DNA of 64,000 nucleotides from Meconema thalassinum (GCA_946902985.2 OX336389.2:1015343441-1015407440), one strand, 5' to 3'; numbered from the stretch's first letter, positions 10,640 through 24,000 are shown. Translations and numbers: made by a program. Notes: generated by a model not told the origin, from the sequence alone.

Positions 10640-12165
10640 ATTTCTGTGGACCAATAATCATGACAATGGTTGCAGCCTAACACGTCCTATCCAATGGTTA
10701 CAGCCTAAAGTTTCGTCAACAGTGCCCCCCTAGCCTCCCACGGCAAAGGCTTCACCTCAACCCGACTATTCTGACCTTTGTTTTGTCCACACCAATAATT
10801 ATAATGGTTGCAGCCTAACACGTCAAATCCAGTGATTGTTTGACAATGGCTACAGCCCAGGTCAGTTTTTTTTAATGATTTTGCTTGCCTACCATGATAC
10901 CAGTTTCTGCCTTGAGAAAGGATACCTTATCAACATGGCCGATAACCTCGATGTTAGGCCCCTTAAAACAACAATTATCTTATCAACATTTATCACATTT
11001 TAAGGTGTCCAGAGGAAGACTCAGCCTTGTCAGCTATTGGCAGATCGATGGAAACTTGTCTAAGAACACAAAACTAAACAGTGTAGCTCCGGCCTCCCGG
11101 ACTGGCTGTGGCTTCATGGACAGCGACTATAGTTGGACCCGATTTTCGTGCTTCTGTAACAGAACTTCTATCGACTAGGTTTTCAGCTGATATGATAATG
11201 TGCCACATGTTGCAGCTACACTTCGATCCTACAACCTTGTGCACAGAAGGCAAGAATATTACCGCTGTGTAAAACAGCCAGTTACTGCGTATCTGACAAT
11301 GCTCTTTTCTTTTCCTTCCCGTATGACTGGTCACGTCTTCCAGCCGTACAAGGATATACAGCCCAACAAAATTATTGTTAGATTGAATTTCCTGTGTAGA
11401 GGCAGAAAGGAAAATGAACTTTAAATATATTACACAGTAGGAGTGCATAACTGCCTGCAAACATGCATTCTTACAGTTACTAGGCTATATTGAAGGTTCA
11501 TTGTGTCTCACAATTTGTTAGAGGTATGTTTTGTCAATACACACACTGTAGAAGTCATGTTATAACAAGGCGGTGGGGCTTATAGACAGCAAGTGGAACG
11601 CGGCACTTGCAGCAGACATGAATGTGGCTTTTACATACCTTGTGTCCTCGTTTCATCTTCTGGGCGATATTACGTATTGAAATTACGAACCCTGGTTACT
11701 ACTGAACCTCATATATGTCCTCAAATTCGTAATTAAGTGTTTTATTTCTTGCTATTCTAAAAACTGGGCACCATATTTCGACAGCCCTTTCATCTCGTTC
11801 AACTGTCAACAAGGTGCACTCGATCGGGACGCAGCGAGGAGCACACTTTGTTGCCAACATGTGAGATACAAAATCACTGTTGATCAAAAAAAAATCATCG
11901 GGACGTGTTAGTCTGTAACCATTGTCAAAACTCAATTGATCTGGGCACGTTAGGCTGTGCTGAGCGCAGCTGGCGGGGCACGGTTGACTCCAAACCATTG
12001 ATCTAGGCGCGTTAGGCTGTAACCAATGTCAAAAACCATTGGATTGGACAAAATGAAGGTCGGGGGTAGGCGGGGCCTCTGACTGCGCGCAGCTAGCGGG
12101 GCACAGTTGACAGAAAACCATTGATCTGGGCGTGTTAGGCTGTAACCATTGTGAAAACCACAGTT
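10640..12165. mobile_element. Element with inverted, repeated subterminal units
   Basis: Units of the form AATGGTTRCAGCCTAACACG occur several times in plus orientation at 10664-10862 and in minus orientation at 11905-12155. They are joined with GTCAACAGTGCCCC-like and CTTTGTTTTGTCCA-like words in the same mirrored order. The interior (10990-11880) has no recognisable gene; the longest frames lack any motif. This is a foldback-type, probably non-autonomous element. Exact ends are not defined. Confidence 0.6.
10937..10978 (+). repeat. 42-bp truncated SINE tail with 11-bp duplication
   Basis: The insert GGCCGATAACC...CCTTAAAACAACAATTAT is the 3' end of the SINE also seen at 9063 and 61963. CTTATCAACAT flanks it exactly at 10926-10936 and 10979-10989. 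It sits inside the inverted sub-repeat element. Confidence 0.85.
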
Positions 12166-12661
12166 GTGCGGAAAAAAAAATCAAATTTTTATTTCAGCGG
12201 AGATATTGCTTAGTAAATACACAGCAGATAAAATTTAAAAAAATATATTTATCACAGAAAAGAAAAATATTGCACACATTTATCACGGAACAGGAAAATA
12301 AGTTTCATTATGAAAGAAAAAACACTCATTTCAGTGGGAAAAAACCATTACAGAGCGAAATTTTGCACAAACTAGCGTAATTAGAGCGGTGGAAAAATAT
12401 AGCTAAATAGTACCACTTTTATAATTTCATGGCGGAAGTTCCTTTTAGTGGGTGGGTGGATATAGTTCCGAAGTTATTTTAAAGAACTGATGTACTCTGG
12501 CTTCTTGGGGATAATTAGACTTGAAGAGATGTTCCGCTATGTAGCCCGTAAAATGGGCCTTCTTCTTTCCGAAGATTGGAATACTGTATCGCACATTTCT
12601 CCACTCCCGTTCAATGTTTTGAGGTGTGCACTGAAAGGTGTGGAACGTTGGCAGCCTGCAT

Positions 12662-12734
12662 GGTGCGGATATTTCTGTTGAAGACTTCGCCGCTTCTCCG
12701 GGTAGAAACAAGTTCCAACTTGTGGTTCACTCGC
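12662..12734 (+). repeat. 73-bp segment perfectly inverted at 13134-13206
   Basis: All 73 bases of this part of the Merlin transposase reappear in reverse complement at 13134-13206, 400 bp away. The second copy lies inside an extra 139-bp segment bounded by AGATATTTGCAG at 13071-13082 and 13222-13233. Confidence 0.95.
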
Positions 12735-13084
12735 AGATGTACAAAACCATAATTTTCACGTGCATTGTACGCAGCCCAGCAGTCCGAAATAAAATTATCG
12801 AACCCAGTAATATCCACTGCCAAATTATTTGGAAGAGTGTCTCGGTGTTCCTTTGGGCGACAGGGACGATAAAAAACTTCTTTTTGTTTTCACGTCCCAC
12901 GGCACCAAAATCCCTTCTATTGAGCGTCCCATATTATATTTTCTTTCCCCAAATTTTGCCTCGTCAATTTGGACTATTATTCCGGGGCCTCCAATTGGTG
13001 ACCTGTTTTGGAATAACCAATGCTCACAGACTTCTCGGCAGAAGGAAGACCAGTCTACTATACTATTGGCAGATATTTGCAGTG

Positions 13085-13221
13085 ACAATTTAATGGGTTA
13101 AGGGGTCTCCGCCCAATCAATACAAATTATTTGGCGAGTGAACCACAAGTTGGAACTTGTTTCTACCCGGAGAAGCGGCGAAGTCTTCAACAGAAATATC
13201 CGCACCTCCAATTAATCTTGA
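13085..13221. repeat. Inserted segment carrying the inverted 73-bp duplicate
   Basis: It interrupts the transposase frame between the N-terminal and first catalytic parts. The 12-bp flanking repeat AGATATTTGCAG codes LQIS on both sides, so the uninterrupted gene probably had it once. About 50 bp of the insert (13083-13133) is not explained by the inverted copy. Confidence 0.8.
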
Positions 13222-13987
13222 AGATATTTGCAGTTCGGTACGCATTGTTTGCTGTCGTGGATTTGGGTGGATGCACCACAGAACACAGAAATTTACTATG
13301 TTGCGTACAGGCAACTGAGCTTTGGAAAAAAACGTAGCTTCGGTGGCTCTTTTCTTGAAATTGCTAAACCTTTTGGGACGTCCGGGAAGTCTCTTGTTGC
13401 ATGTTACAGCAAAGTTATGTTTTATCCAGCGAACTTCGACTTCACGCTGGCATTTCAGGCACGTTAGTGTGTTCGCTATTAAATTGTGTTGTTGCAATAG
13501 CTGCACCAACCTCTTTGGATCATCATAGAACTGCCGATAGAAATTGCAGATTGTTAGGAGGCAATTTCCACAATCCATGATCAATTAACAATTCAATTGG
13601 GTGCACTATCTATGAATCCATTGAGTGGTGCGCACGATTGATGCGCACCAGCGACCGAATTGGACGCTTCTTTGTTTTTCATAGTACCGTAAGCGCAAGG
13701 TTGGCAGTACTGTCATGGTACTGTTTTGCTAAAGATCGATGAGAACAATGGCGCTGACAGCTGTAATGTTCGCTATATAAGTCATGTACCTATTTGGGAT
13801 GGCTGGGTGGGTCACAGACATCGGAGGAGGGAATATCTACTAAAGCATCGCTCCCTGATTTATTTCCCAGCGTTTCATAAGGTATTTTGGCTAATTCATG
13901 TATTGTAGAGAATTTTATCGCGCGTTCTACCTTCATTCACCGCTACCCTAGATTCATCACTTCTGAAGCGTAACCAAATATACTTGG

Positions 13988-14046
13988 TTTAAAATATTAT
14001 TTATTTATCGTGTGGCTTTTAGTGCCGGGAGTGTCCGAGGACATGT
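13988..14046 (-). repeat. SINE fragment
   Basis: GTGGCTTTTAGTGCCGGGAG and GTCCGAGGACATGTTTGGCT are words I recognise from a SINE common in katydids and crickets. The preceding TTATTTATTTATC would be its tail read on the minus strand. No duplication was found. Confidence 0.55.
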
Positions 14047-14123
14047 TTGGCTCGCCTGAGTCTGTAGCTGCTTCCAGCGGACACCCTAAAGGGTGAACTA
14101 CAAGTTCCATTCAATTTCAAGTA

Positions 14124-14176
14124 GTTCCAACTTGCGCCACCAGATATCAATGATACCTAGTGGTGAACGTTGGAAC
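14124..14176. repeat. Short hairpin with 25-nt arms
   Basis: GTTCCAACTTGCGCCACC (14124 on) pairs with the inverted GTTCCAACGTTCACCAC (arm 14152-14176) across a 3-nt loop, with a few mismatches. It may be a transposon end or an independent hairpin. From 14177 to 14860 I see only AT-rich sequence and no gene. Confidence 0.6.
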
Positions 14177-14864
14177 TTTGATAGAGCGTTCTGACAAAAT
14201 CTAACCTAACAAATTTACCATCAATAAATTAGTAACGGAAGTTTGAAACATTATCAAGTCTCTTGCCTTGACCAACTGCATGCCATTTCAGAAACAAAGG
14301 GAGGAATAGGATGATGAGATGTGTGGAGTGATATCTCCAATCTGATGATTAGTATAGTATGCACTTGCGTAAAAGACTACAATCAAGCCCTTTTCTGTCC
14401 ACTGCTTTGAGCGAGAGGCCTACAAGTGAGAGAAGCACTATATTCATATTGCATCGTCTTGTAAAATTTGTATATTGTATGTATTCATATATCTTGTGTT
14501 ATATGTACAATGGAATGCCATACTGTACACTGTATAATTTGTAAATTATATGTAGGCCTACTTGCCTAAAAAATAATAATGTATTCATATATCTTAATTT
14601 TATTTGTTTATTTCCTTCAAACCTTCCTCATTCATCTTATTTTATAAGTTGTTTAAGCTTTGTATATTGAGACTTTGAAAACACTTGCGGGAAAAATAGA
14701 ATTAATAAAGAAACACCCGCGGGAGAAAAAAATAATTATATCAATGTGATTTACATTTCCACGTGACGTAGGCAATTATAAAACTAAAATATGGAAACTT
14801 TTGTCAAAATACTTGGAAAAGTAACTACCTAACCTAAAAATTTAGCAAATATTAGTAATTTGAA

Positions 14865-15062
14865 TGCCGCGCCATTTTGCGGTGCGTTTCACTTCTCACC
14901 AGAGCGCAGGAAGGTGTAACAGCTGAGGATCGAAATGAGAAAGTGATAACCATTGGCCTTATGGGAGCTTCACTTCCTAGTGTTCTTCTTCCATGGTGGT
15001 AGCTCAGTCTTGCGTCGACCTAGATAATACTTCAGTGAAGAAGTATAACTCCTTGCTTAAAA
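14865..15062 (+). promoter_or_regulatory. RNASEK promoter / 5' leader region
   Basis: A relatively GC-rich block starts at GCCGCGCCATTTTGCGG (about 14866), as in housekeeping promoters. The 29-nt motif GCTTCACTTCCTAGTGTTCT...TTCCATG at 14967-14995 is shared with the PLEKHF upstream region. If it is transcribed, the ATG at 14993 would open a reading frame overlapping the main start out of frame. The transcription start is not determined. Confidence 0.5.
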
Positions 15063-18000
15063 ATGAGATTTTGTGGCCCAAAGTTATCCTTGTGTGGATT
15101 AATAATCAGTGTGTGGGGCATATTTCAATTGGTATGTAATGATAATAGTCCTGCTTTTAGTAAAATTATGGATTACGTGTGGATTAATTTTAAAAAAATA
15201 ATTTACAGGTGCTAATGGGAGTATTCTATAAAATAAGGAGCGTTGCCTTGTCCGAAGATCTTCCTGAAGTTAAATTTGAAACTAATGAAGAATTCTTACA
15301 CGCTGCTGATGAAGGATACGATACGGTAAGTTTAAAAAGAAGCATAATCATTTGTCAGACGGATACTCTCCTCGGGGTGGCTCTAGGGTATATAGGCACT
15401 GACTTCTGGGAGCGAAGGCAAAGACACTTTCTACCCCGTTAAATTAAAAAGCAGAGCCCCCCCCCCCCCCTCCTGTTATATTATTGCAGGGGCCTGGCTT
15501 TCTAGTTAATCCCAGGATAAGCTTCTCATAAATATCAATTTGTTAGAAAGATAAAGAAGGTAAAAGGAAGCTGGGAATTGTTTTTTCAAGTGTTGCATAT
15601 TAGTGAAGGGATCAGTAGGCCTAAAGTGGCATTCAAGGGTTTTAGGTTGTGGTGCTAAGGGGGAAATTAGGAATAACTTCTAAGGTGCTGTTTAAGTGAA
15701 ATAAATAAATAACCCCTAGCACTACAGCCCATGAAGGGCCTAGGCCTACCAAGCGACCGCTGCCCAGCCATTTAGCCTGCAGATATTGGGGTGACGTGTG
15801 ATCAGCGCATCGGGTCCCCTCGGCCGTTAATCTTGGTGTTCGTGATTGGGGCACTGCCTCACCGTCAGACAGCTACTCCATTGTCCTCACGAGGCTGAGT
15901 ACACCCCGTTCCAGCCCTCACCTCAGTTTCTAAAATCCCTGACGGAGTCGGGAATCGAACCCGGGGCCTCCAGGCGAGAGGCAGGCATGCTACCCCAACA
16001 CCACGGGGCCAGCTAAGTGACATACAGTAGAAGAATTTCTAGAAAAGGAATTTTGTGACTTAAAATTGTAAAACTAATATTCAGTTTCTTGTACAGAAGA
16101 ACTTAACAGAAACTTATAATGGAAACTACTGTCGAAATTAATGCTTTTCAGTCGGTCAACATGATTGTACATAATTGTAATGGATGTTTTCCTAAACACT
16201 AAACTGGGAGACTGTGGAAGTGGTAGCAGTTGCACGAGAATGGATCCCACACCGCTTAAACAATAAGCTAAGTTCATATTTAATTCCAACCTGACCATAG
16301 CTTATAGCCAATAACCACTAACGATATCTTAAAAAATCACTTAACTAAGTTGACAAATCTTGACAAGTTGTTCAAGTTTATAACTGCTGGAACTGAATAA
16401 ATTCAAAGACCATCACCCACATACTTGTAGACATAGATTTAACACCTAAGTGTAAAGGATCTGATGATCAGCGCATAATGATAATGGAATAAAATCAAAG
16501 TGCAGGTCATTCACTGAAACAAATGTTACATATTTCAATGACTTATTAAATAAGGAAACATGGTCAGAAATGTATAAACTAGAAAATGTAAATGATAAAT
16601 TTAATGCATTTAACAGTTCCCTGAAACACTATTTTGAAACAGCATTCCCCTTTAAACAAAGAACTATTAAAAATAACTAAACTAGCAATTGGATAACAAC
16701 AGGGATTAGAAATTCATGTCAAAGAAAGAAATTTCTATACAAATTATATAAACAATACCACACAACACCTGAATTCAATTTATACTACAAAAAATACACT
16801 AGCATATTAAATAAGGTAATAAGACTAGCAAAGAAAATGCATAATGATAATTTTATTTCCCAATCATCTAATAAAAACAGGGCTATGTGGTCAATGATAA
16901 AGAAAGAAACTGGAAAATCTGCTAAAATACAAAGGAACATTACACTGACCAGCAATAGTAAAGTGATTAATAATCCAGTGGAAATAGCAAACACTTTTAA
17001 TGACTATTTTCTGGAAATTCCACAAAAAATATTAAATAAATCGCAGGTAAATGCACTAAATTCTAATAATAAAATAAATATATGCAGTGATTCTTTATTT
17101 ATAAATCGTGTCACAAGTGAAGAGGTAAGAATAGTTATAAAAGAGCTAAAAATAAATTCTGAGCTGGCATTGATGGCATCCCTGATGCAATTTTAAAGAA
17201 ATGTGCAGAAAATATAATAAATCCACTTACGCACTTAATAAACAGTTCAATTCTCTCAGGAACTTACCCGGATATTTTGAAGTTATCAAAAGTAATTCCA
17301 GTGCACAAAAACGGTTCAAAATATGAATTAGATAACTATCGTCCTATTACCTTACCAACTGGTATTGCAAAAATTGTGGAAAAAATCATGTATAAGAGAC
17401 TGATAAGTTTTATAGAAAAAAATTAAATACTATCAAACTCACAACATGGATTCAGAACGGAAAGATCTACATAGATAGCAATTTATGAATGTAGTAATAG
17501 TATACTGAAATTAATTGACAATAAGGGACATGTAACTGGCCTATTCTTGGATTTATCGAAAGCATTTTATGTTGTTGACCATAAAATCCTCCTTAAAAAA
17601 CTAAATCAATATGGTATTAGAGGTCTAGCTAATAAATGGATAGTCTTACTTAACAAGGCATAAACAAATAGTAAGCTTGAGACACAAGGATGATGGAACC
17701 AAATGACTTAATGAAACATTGTCCAATGAGGGAATTATTAAATTTGGAGTACCCCAGGGATCGGTTTTGGGCCAGCTACTCTTTCTTCTATATATCAATG
17801 ATATAACACAGAACATTCGTTCTCATAAGGAAATTTGTTTGCGAACGATACAACACTCTTAATAAAAGGTGAAACTAAGCAGGTCTTACAGCAGTCTGCT
17901 GCCTCCGTTGCAGAAGAGTTAACAAAATGGTCACAACATAATCGCCTCATTATAAACTATAAAACAAACAGTATCTCTATATTTCCACACTATACAGAAT

Positions 18001-21000
18001 AGGAATCCTGTGAAGCCCAATATAACATTAAATGGTCATCAAATTGAAAATAAATCAGAAACAAAGTTTTTTAGGACTATGGATACAACATGACTTGAAA
18101 TGGAATAAATATATACAATATTTTACTAAACTGAACTCGATGTGTTGTGCGTTACGTATTTTGAAAACTTGCACAAGCATGCACACATTAAGAAATACTT
18201 ATTTTGCTTATTTCCATTCAAACTTAAGATATGGGGTCATATTTTGGGGTATGTCACCAGATGTACCAAGCACGTTTAGGATACAAAAGAGGGCGATTAG
18301 AATTATGGCAAATGTAAACATTCTCCCACTGCCCTGCATTCATATCTTTGAAAGTGTTATGTTTTTTTTTTTTTATGAATAAAGACGTTTTTCTTAAAAC
18401 AAACAATGATGTTCATAGGCATAACACATGACAAAATCAAAACATTCATATTTCACACACACAAGCATAGGCCTACTGTACAGTATATCAAAAAGGAACT
18501 TTTCACACAGGAGTTAATTTATACAATAAACTACCCCAGTATATAAAATTTGCCCCAAAAACCTTTGAAAGAATGGTGAAAGCTTATCTGCAGTGCCATT
18601 GTTCTTACTCTGTACTTGAATATCTTAGTGTATAGAAATGGTGAAATCTATAATTATATTTTACTTTTCTATTTTAATTGTAATACCTAGCTGTAAATGG
18701 TTGTATTTATAGAATTAAGTTTTCATTTTGTAATAATAGAGTAAGGTGTAAATAATTGTCCAATAAGATTGTATCTCTTAAGATCTGTTAGTATAATAAG
18801 TTATAAATAGCTATTGTATTAGTAATATATACCTGTAAGTTCTTTTATTTTATAGATGTAATTACTGATGTGTCCTATATAAAAAATGTATTGCATACAT
18901 GTAATTGATCATGTTGGCAACTGTAGTGACATTGTGTGCACCTTGGTAACAGCTGAAGAGACCTTGTGTACTGTCGAGCATGGCTGCCGTCGTTAAATGA
19001 GCAATAAATAAAAACACATATTTCCGGTGAAGTAGTGACCAGGGTTAGTAATTTCAATTGTGTAATGTCCCCCGGAAGATGAAACAAGGTATGAAAATGA
19101 TATTATTGAAATGCAAATGAAAGATGTACGCGTGACATCTCATTCAGAATTAACTTAATATTTCTATTGAGGTTTAGGGAAACACCCCTTACAATTGGGT
19201 ACTATCGTGTCGACAGACTGAAAATCATAATTTCAATTATGAAGGCAACACTGAAAAATGGCTTTAATGTAATGTTAGTTGAATTAATTTTATATAATTG
19301 ACGTAACTTCCGGTAGCGTACATAATCCCAGGCAAAAATATTGAGAAATAAGATGGTGGTTAAGTGGAAAGTTAAGGAATGAGGTGGCAGCTAAGTGGCA
19401 AATAAAGGAATACTTGTCCGCAAGCAAGGTAGTAGCCAAGCGTAAATTGATTGTTTAGGAGGCAGTTAAGAGCGTAATTGTTCAGGAGTAGTGAACCGGG
19501 ATTCTACACTTGCACTTGGATAATATATGTCATTTTCATGATTTTGAAACCATATTTCATATTCTGGGAGTCATTACCAATTGAAAATACTGTTCATTAT
19601 CTACTGCACCTGCACTGGAAATATGTGCTAAATTACGTAGCCTAAATTTTTTTTTTTTTTTTTGTTTGGTACATCAAGTCTCTTCAACTGTTAAGTTACC
19701 GATGCGCACACATTGACGTCACATGACTGTTTCTAACATCCTCTCTCTTAGTTGACAGCCCTGGGGCTGGTTTGCAGCAACTCGCCAATCTTCTCTATTC
19801 TCCGCCATCCATTTCAATTCGTGATATGATTTTGAGTTCGTGTTTGTCATTATCTGTGTGATGTATGCAAGTGGTGTCTTCCTCTTATGTTTTTCCCTTC
19901 GAACATTCCTTCAATGACTCTTGCTATTATGTCTGAGAATATGTCCCAACATGTTTGCTCTTCTTGTTTTCAGACTCATAAAGCTTCTACTTTCTCCTGC
20001 TCTTCTGAATACCTCTTCATTTGTCATATGTTTTATCCAACTGATCTAAGTATTCTTCTCCAGCACCAAGCCTCAAAAGCCATCAACTTCTTCTCTTCTG
20101 ACTTCCATGTTGTCCAGGTGTCACTACCATACAAAGCCAAACTCCACACGTACTTCTTCATCAGTCTTTTCTCTATTTTTAGGTCTATGTTACCCTTTCA
20201 CGAATTGATTGCCTTCGGTCAAGATGGGAACTATTCTTTGTTGACTTCTGTCACACGTCAGCTTGCTTAGTTGACAGGTAGGCCTATAGTTGCGCAAGTA
20301 GGATATGACTAAGCTCCAATAGCCTCAGTCATCGTTTAACTGTCCGTGGTAACATGAGCTCCTGTGCGGCTTATCTGACACAATGCTGCTTGACTTATGT
20401 GCAGACTGCACTATGTCGTCGCTGTGTCCTCCGCTTCACCCCGCGGGGCTGATGCTACAATAAACAACAAACGCTGGCACAGCCACGCTCAGCGTCAATC
20501 AAATGTTGAATGGGTAATACTTCTGGATGTGAACAGAGTCTTCTTTCTCTGAAAGGCGTTCTTTGTCTGAATAATTCTACTCCAAATTTCTTGTTTGCTG
20601 GTTCCATCATATGTTATCGTATCAAGCTTCCCAGATACTTATATTCCTTCACATGTTGTATTCTATTATTCTCGATATAAATTGCTGCTGCTCTTCTCTG
20701 AACTTCCTGGTTCCGACTGCATATGAGTATTTTTGTTTTATATTTATTCATCTTCATGTTAAATTCGTTTTTAAGGATGCTATTCATTTCATGAATTATC
20801 TGTTGAAGTTCATCTTCATTATCTGTTGTTAAAGCAATGTCATCTGTGAATCGAAGCATGTCAGTCTTTTCCCCATGTATATTTATTCCAACTTGAATCT
20901 CTTCTCTTATCCTATTTATGGCATCTTGGGCATATATTAAGTAAGGAGATAGCGAGCATCCTTGTTGTACTCCATTCTTTATTTCAACCTCTTCCTGGTT

Positions 21001-24000
21001 ATTGCCAGATCTTATTATTCTCCTTTCATTGTTATACAAACTATGTATTATTCTTCTATCTCTATAAGAGACTCCCACTTTCTTTAGCAACTTTAACAGT
21101 ATATTCCAATCCACGTTATCAAAAGCTTTCTCCAGATTCATGAATGCTAGATATGTTGGGTTTTCTATTTCTCTTTTCAATTATTTGTCTTAAGAGTTAA
21201 TATTGATTCTCTTGTTCCAATGCCCCTTCTGAATCCAAATTGGTCAGGTAATTATCTAGGTTGTTCTCCATTCTCCTAAAGATAATACGTGTACGAATTT
21301 TAGATGCATGCGCTGTCAGGCTTAACGTCCTAAATTGATTACAATTTTGTGCTCTGGCTTTCTTTGGAATTTGAATTATTATGCACTTAGTAAAGTCAGT
21401 TGGTACTATTACAGTTTCATACATTTTATCATTCCATTCATTGCATCTTCAGCTTTTTCTCTGCAGTTATTTAATAGTTCTGCAGGGATTTTATTCTTTG
21501 AATTTCTGATTTTAGTATTTGGTCACCTCTATTCTCTGCGTCTGTCTGATCTTCTTCCTCTATTACTTCCTTATTCATAACTTCATCTCCATAAAGGCTC
21601 TCTAGACATTCTTTCCATCTCTTCCCAACCTCTTCTTCTTCACACATTTATTGTCCATTCTCAGCTTTAATACCACAGGCCTTCTGTTTCTGCTCACCAA
21701 AAAATCGCTTCACATTTCCATATGCTTTTTCTAAGTTGTTTGCTTTAAATTTGGTGTCTATTTCATCACATATATCACTTAGGTATTTTTCTTTGTCCTG
21801 CTTGCTTTTCCTAACGATTTTATTTCTCAGTCTTCTATACTGTTCGTTTTCCTTCGTCACTTGTGTCGTTTTTGAACCTTATTCTTTCAGTTGTCATTTC
21901 TACAACTTCCTCACTTATCCATGCTTTCCTGCTGTTTTCATTTTTATTTTTCAGCAGTAACTTACCTCTGCAGTTCCTAGTATTTCCTCCTTCAGGATTC
22001 CCCACTGACTTTCTATTGGTTTCTCTATGTCAGTATTTCTTAACCATCATTTCATCTGTTCTTCTTTGGAACTCGTCTATAATATTTGGCGTCTTGAGTT
22101 TTGTCACCTGTAGATAGGCTACTCAGTCTTTCTCTTAATGATTTTCTTATATTTGCGTTCCGCATGCATCATGACGATTATGATCGCTTACAATATCTGC
22201 ATCTGGATAGCTTTTGCAATTTTTAACCTGGTTGCCTTTCTTTTACCATTATGTAATCCAATTGCGCTCTTCTCGTGTCTCCAGGAGCTTTCCAAGTGTA
22301 TTGTCTTCTCTTGGGTTCCCTCTGTTCCTTCCCCTACCATTGCATTCATGTTCCCCGTAATGATTACGTTGTCTTCTGCTCTTGTTCCTTCTATCAGGTG
22401 ATTCAGATCTTCATACATTCTTTCAAATTCCTCATGGTCTTCATTTGTAGTTGGCATAACTTATATGTTCGAATTATAACAGTATTGTTTGGTTCTGTAT
22501 TTATCTTGACTAGAATTATCTAACATATGCGTACAAAATACATACACCTTGTAATTATGTGAAAAAGCATTAATTGGCAAAACGATTGGTCTAGATGTAG
22601 GTTATTGATGCGTGAGTACTCCCACTGTGCATGACAAAAAACAGGGGCAGGCCCTATATATATACAGGGTCTTTATGTTTGCTTGGCTAGGACATTCTCG
22701 CTCACGCACTCCGCCAGTGACGCCTCAGTTGCTGGCTGCCGCGTGTGCGTACTGTATGTACGGAGGAATACGGTGCTTAAAATCGTTATCATGCATTTTT
22801 ACTCACCATGCTTACAGTAGATGCTGAAAATGTTCCCCATCCGCTGCCAAACATAACCGGCACCTCCTTATGAAGTTTCCGGGTAATCCGGTTAATTTAG
22901 CTTCAGTAAGGAAATAACTACCTCAACGTCTATTATTTATCGTTCAGTTAAATTAATTTTATATAATTGACGTAACCTACCCAGCAATTATTGGTCGAAG
23001 CAAAAACCATTGGTCTGAATAAAGATTATTGATGTAGTATCATATGCTCGGGGTAGGCAATATCCTTGTCCCCTTGCCAAGGTGATAATTTAATTATAGA
23101 TTGGCTGTTTAGGTGGCAGTTACAGGCTGGACGTTTGTTTTAGACGATTGCCCTTGACCTTGAAGCCTGCGGGTGAGCCCACACACACTCACACTCTCAC
23201 CCTATCGCTTCACACTTGTCACCACCGATCTGATGTAATGGAATTCCAGACTTAGCAGACAGTACAGTCCATGCGAAGTATTGTGTGACGCGGAAGTACA
23301 AGTTACATAGTTACGAACAGAACACCATTATATTTGCCAATGACTGTACTTCAGGAGTAGTGTGAAAGAGCGTTGTCAATCATCGGACTGCTTGGGGCAG
23401 CTGATAACAACACAGGTACTGTAGTAACTCGCCTCCAGGCTTCCATTAAGATTTTTCACTCGTCTAAAACAAACGTCCGGTCTGTAAGAGACAATAAGGT
23501 GGAAAGTTAAGTGGTACTAAGGTGGTAACAAAGGGTAAGGAGGTAATAATGGGGAACTTATCTCCTTTAAAGTGGTATTATCGTGTTGGAAGCCATTTTT
23601 CAGTGTTGCCTTAGTAAATTAAATTTAAATGCTTCTCAGTCTGTCAACACGATTATACTGGCACCCAAATTGTAATGGGTGTTATTCCCTACACAGGAAA
23701 AAAATGACATGAGATTAATTATACACTTGGATGACTAGTTTCGATGGTCAAGCGATCATCATTGGAACCTTGACACTCAAGCTATTAATCTATGCTTATA
23801 CAGTACATACAATATTTTAGTTAGAGAAGTTTACTGTAAACTTGCATAACTTGTCAGGTTTGTTATTATTATTAACTTCTTTTTTTTTTTTTAATATAAT
23901 GTTAGTGGCTGTTGGCCTTCAAGTTTACAGTAATTGTTTAGTGTGGTAATCTGTAATGGTTAGTAAATGCTCAGATTTAGTAATTGTTTAGTGTGATAAA

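Larger units (their letters stand above)
12391..13612 (-). mobile_element. Merlin DNA transposon with broken transposase
   Basis: The minus strand encodes a Merlin (IS1016/IS1595-like) DDE transposase in pieces. The N-terminal part near 13580-13230 has LLQQHNLIANTLTCLKCQRE. The first catalytic region (13088-12825) has IVDWSSFCREVCEHW and GPGIIVQIDEAKFGERKYN. The second (12823-12611) has ISDCWAAYNARENYGFVHL and RVNHKLELVSTR. The end (12660-12450) has NIEREWRNVR and HFTGYIAEHLFK. All three acidic positions are visible, but in different frames. A 139-bp insertion at 13083-13221 breaks the N-terminal half. Ends are approximate: imperfect inverted termini start GGA on both sides. Confidence 0.85.
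12240..13965 (+). repeat. Dispersed repeat R1, copy B (interrupted by Merlin)
   Basis: It is collinear with copy A at 3191-4735: AAAATATTGCACACATTTATCAC, the CACTCATTTCAGTGGGAA block and AATTAGAGCGGTG come before the insertion. GAATTGGACGCTTC, GGTTGGCAGTACTG, GCTATATAAG, GGGATGGCTGGGTGGGTCAC and TTCATGTATTGTAGAG come after it. It lacks the 927-bp insertion present in copy A, and so shows approximately the empty site. Confidence 0.7.

Noticed and set aside
12391..13612. Exact Merlin boundaries with an 8-9 bp duplication
   Set aside because: GAGCGGTG on the left and GAGTGGTG on the right are similar, but the uninterrupted copy A already has both words, so they may not be a duplication.
15693..16020. 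Possible tRNA gene because of clear A and B boxes
   Set aside because: The body extends over 300 bp with an AAAT tail and a target duplication; the cloverleaf is not complete, so it is a SINE.
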